Below are positions 63,708 to 64,000 of a DNA stretch of 64,000 nt, in pieces. The translations under genes were made by a program, and so were the position numbers. Source of the DNA: BAIKAL-G1 sp943369525 (GTDB taxonomy: Bacteria; Cyanobacteriota; Cyanobacteriia; PCC-6307; Cyanobiaceae); contig CALRNL020000008.1 of assembly GCA_943369525.1 (NCBI GenBank), positions 62,001 through 126,000 on the forward strand, read 5' to 3'. Below the pieces are notes generated by a model. That model worked only from the letters and a program-made list of their open reading frames with translations. It did not search any database and had not been told where the DNA came from. Each line of letters opens with the position of its first letter. Positions within the stretch are counted from its first letter, which is position 1.

Positions 63708-64000
63708 ATGCGGTTACCGGGCAACCCCCTGAATCCCCTGGCATTGGCCCTGCAGATTCGATGCTTTGAGCCCGCCGACTGGCCGGCGCTCTGGAGCCTG
63801 CTGGAGCCGGTGTTTCGCGCCGGGGACACCTTCCCCCACGATCCCGCGATCAGCGAGCTGGAGGCCCGGGCCGCGTGGGTGGACCAGAGTCAGGCCGTGG
63901 TGGTGGCGATCGACGGCGAGGGGACGCTCGTGGGGAGCTACTACCTGCGGCCCAATGCCCCCTGCCTCGGCGCCCATGTCGCCAATGCCGGTTATGTGGT
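63708..64000 (+). CDS. GNAT family N-acetyltransferase, cut by the window end
   Basis: The ATG at 63708 opens a plus-strand frame with no stop to the end of the window (97 residues visible). The visible part has LQIRCFEPADWPALWSLLEP, then GDTFPHDPAISELEARAAW, then VVVAIDGEGTLVGSYYLRPN. It matches the N-terminal half of GNAT acyltransferases (beta-strand, helix, beta-bulge region). The acetyl-CoA-binding (R/Q)xxGx(G/A) motif would lie beyond the end. The substrate cannot be told. It is divergent from ktrB. Confidence 0.8.
   Translation, partial: MRLPGNPLNPLALALQIRCFEPADWPALWSLLEPVFRAGDTFPHDPAISELEARAAWVDQSQAVVVAIDGEGTLVGSYYLRPNAPCLGAHVANAGYV

Noticed and set aside
1..64000. tRNA, rRNA, CRISPR array, complete insertion sequence or prophage
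   Set aside because: No cloverleaf, spacer-repeat array, transposase with inverted repeats or phage module was seen on either strand by eye; tRNAscan-SE and a CRISPR finder would be the decisive checks.

Overview
The window reads as chromosomal DNA of a GC-rich picocyanobacterium, most likely of the Synechococcus/Cyanobium group. The signs are a geranylgeranyl reductase for chlorophyll phytol (chlP), a class II fructose/sedoheptulose bisphosphatase (glpX), the gene run glpX-hemA-glgC-gnd-pgl that I recall from marine and freshwater picocyanobacteria, a CcsB/CcsA cytochrome c maturation protein, a cobalamin riboswitch before hupE-cobW, and several small conserved cyanobacterial proteins. The species cannot be named from the sequence alone.

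Layout. (1) 1-9.4 kb: the end of a giant, visibly AT-richer surface or secreted protein (LamG-like, two PA14, EF-hand-like, DUF4114), followed by a small exported protein whose C-terminus looks like a PEP-CTERM-type sorting signal. (2) 9.5-41 kb: dense housekeeping DNA. It holds chlP, a D,D-carboxypeptidase, a U32 protein, typA, a DUF309 protein, lptA-like/lptB/lptFG, ccsB, rpe, glpX, hemA, glgC, gnd, pgl, a CIA30 protein, ilvD, upp, a lumenal pentapeptide protein, riboswitch-hupE-cobW, purS-purQ, a 2-Cys peroxiredoxin, a beta-hydroxyacid dehydrogenase and a YjbQ protein. (3) 41.9-47.2 kb: an arsenic locus with a PstS/SphX-like binding protein, acr3, arsR, an ArsJ-type GAPDH and arsJ. Two copies of the same ATCAA-N6-TTGAT operator lie before pstS and in the arsR/GAPDH divergent gap. 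(4) 47.3-59.4 kb: accessory DNA with a DUF2252 relic, an MFS exporter, a GH63-like glucosidase, NUDIX, a FUSC-type gene cut by one in-frame TAG, an intact DUF2252 gene, chrA, two paralogous small membrane proteins and DoxX. (5) 59.5-64 kb: selO, ktrA-ktrB and the start of a GNAT gene.

How the parts work together. glgC, gnd, pgl, glpX and rpe link the Calvin cycle, glycogen and the oxidative pentose phosphate pathway. LptA-like, LptB and LptFG form a lipopolysaccharide export set. The ars locus combines arsenite efflux (Acr3) with arsenate detoxification through 1-arseno-3-phosphoglycerate (GAPDH plus ArsJ). A phosphate-type binding protein appears to be under the same repressor. HupE and CobW fit B12-controlled cobalt uptake and handling. 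No tRNA, rRNA, CRISPR array, complete insertion sequence or prophage was recognised.
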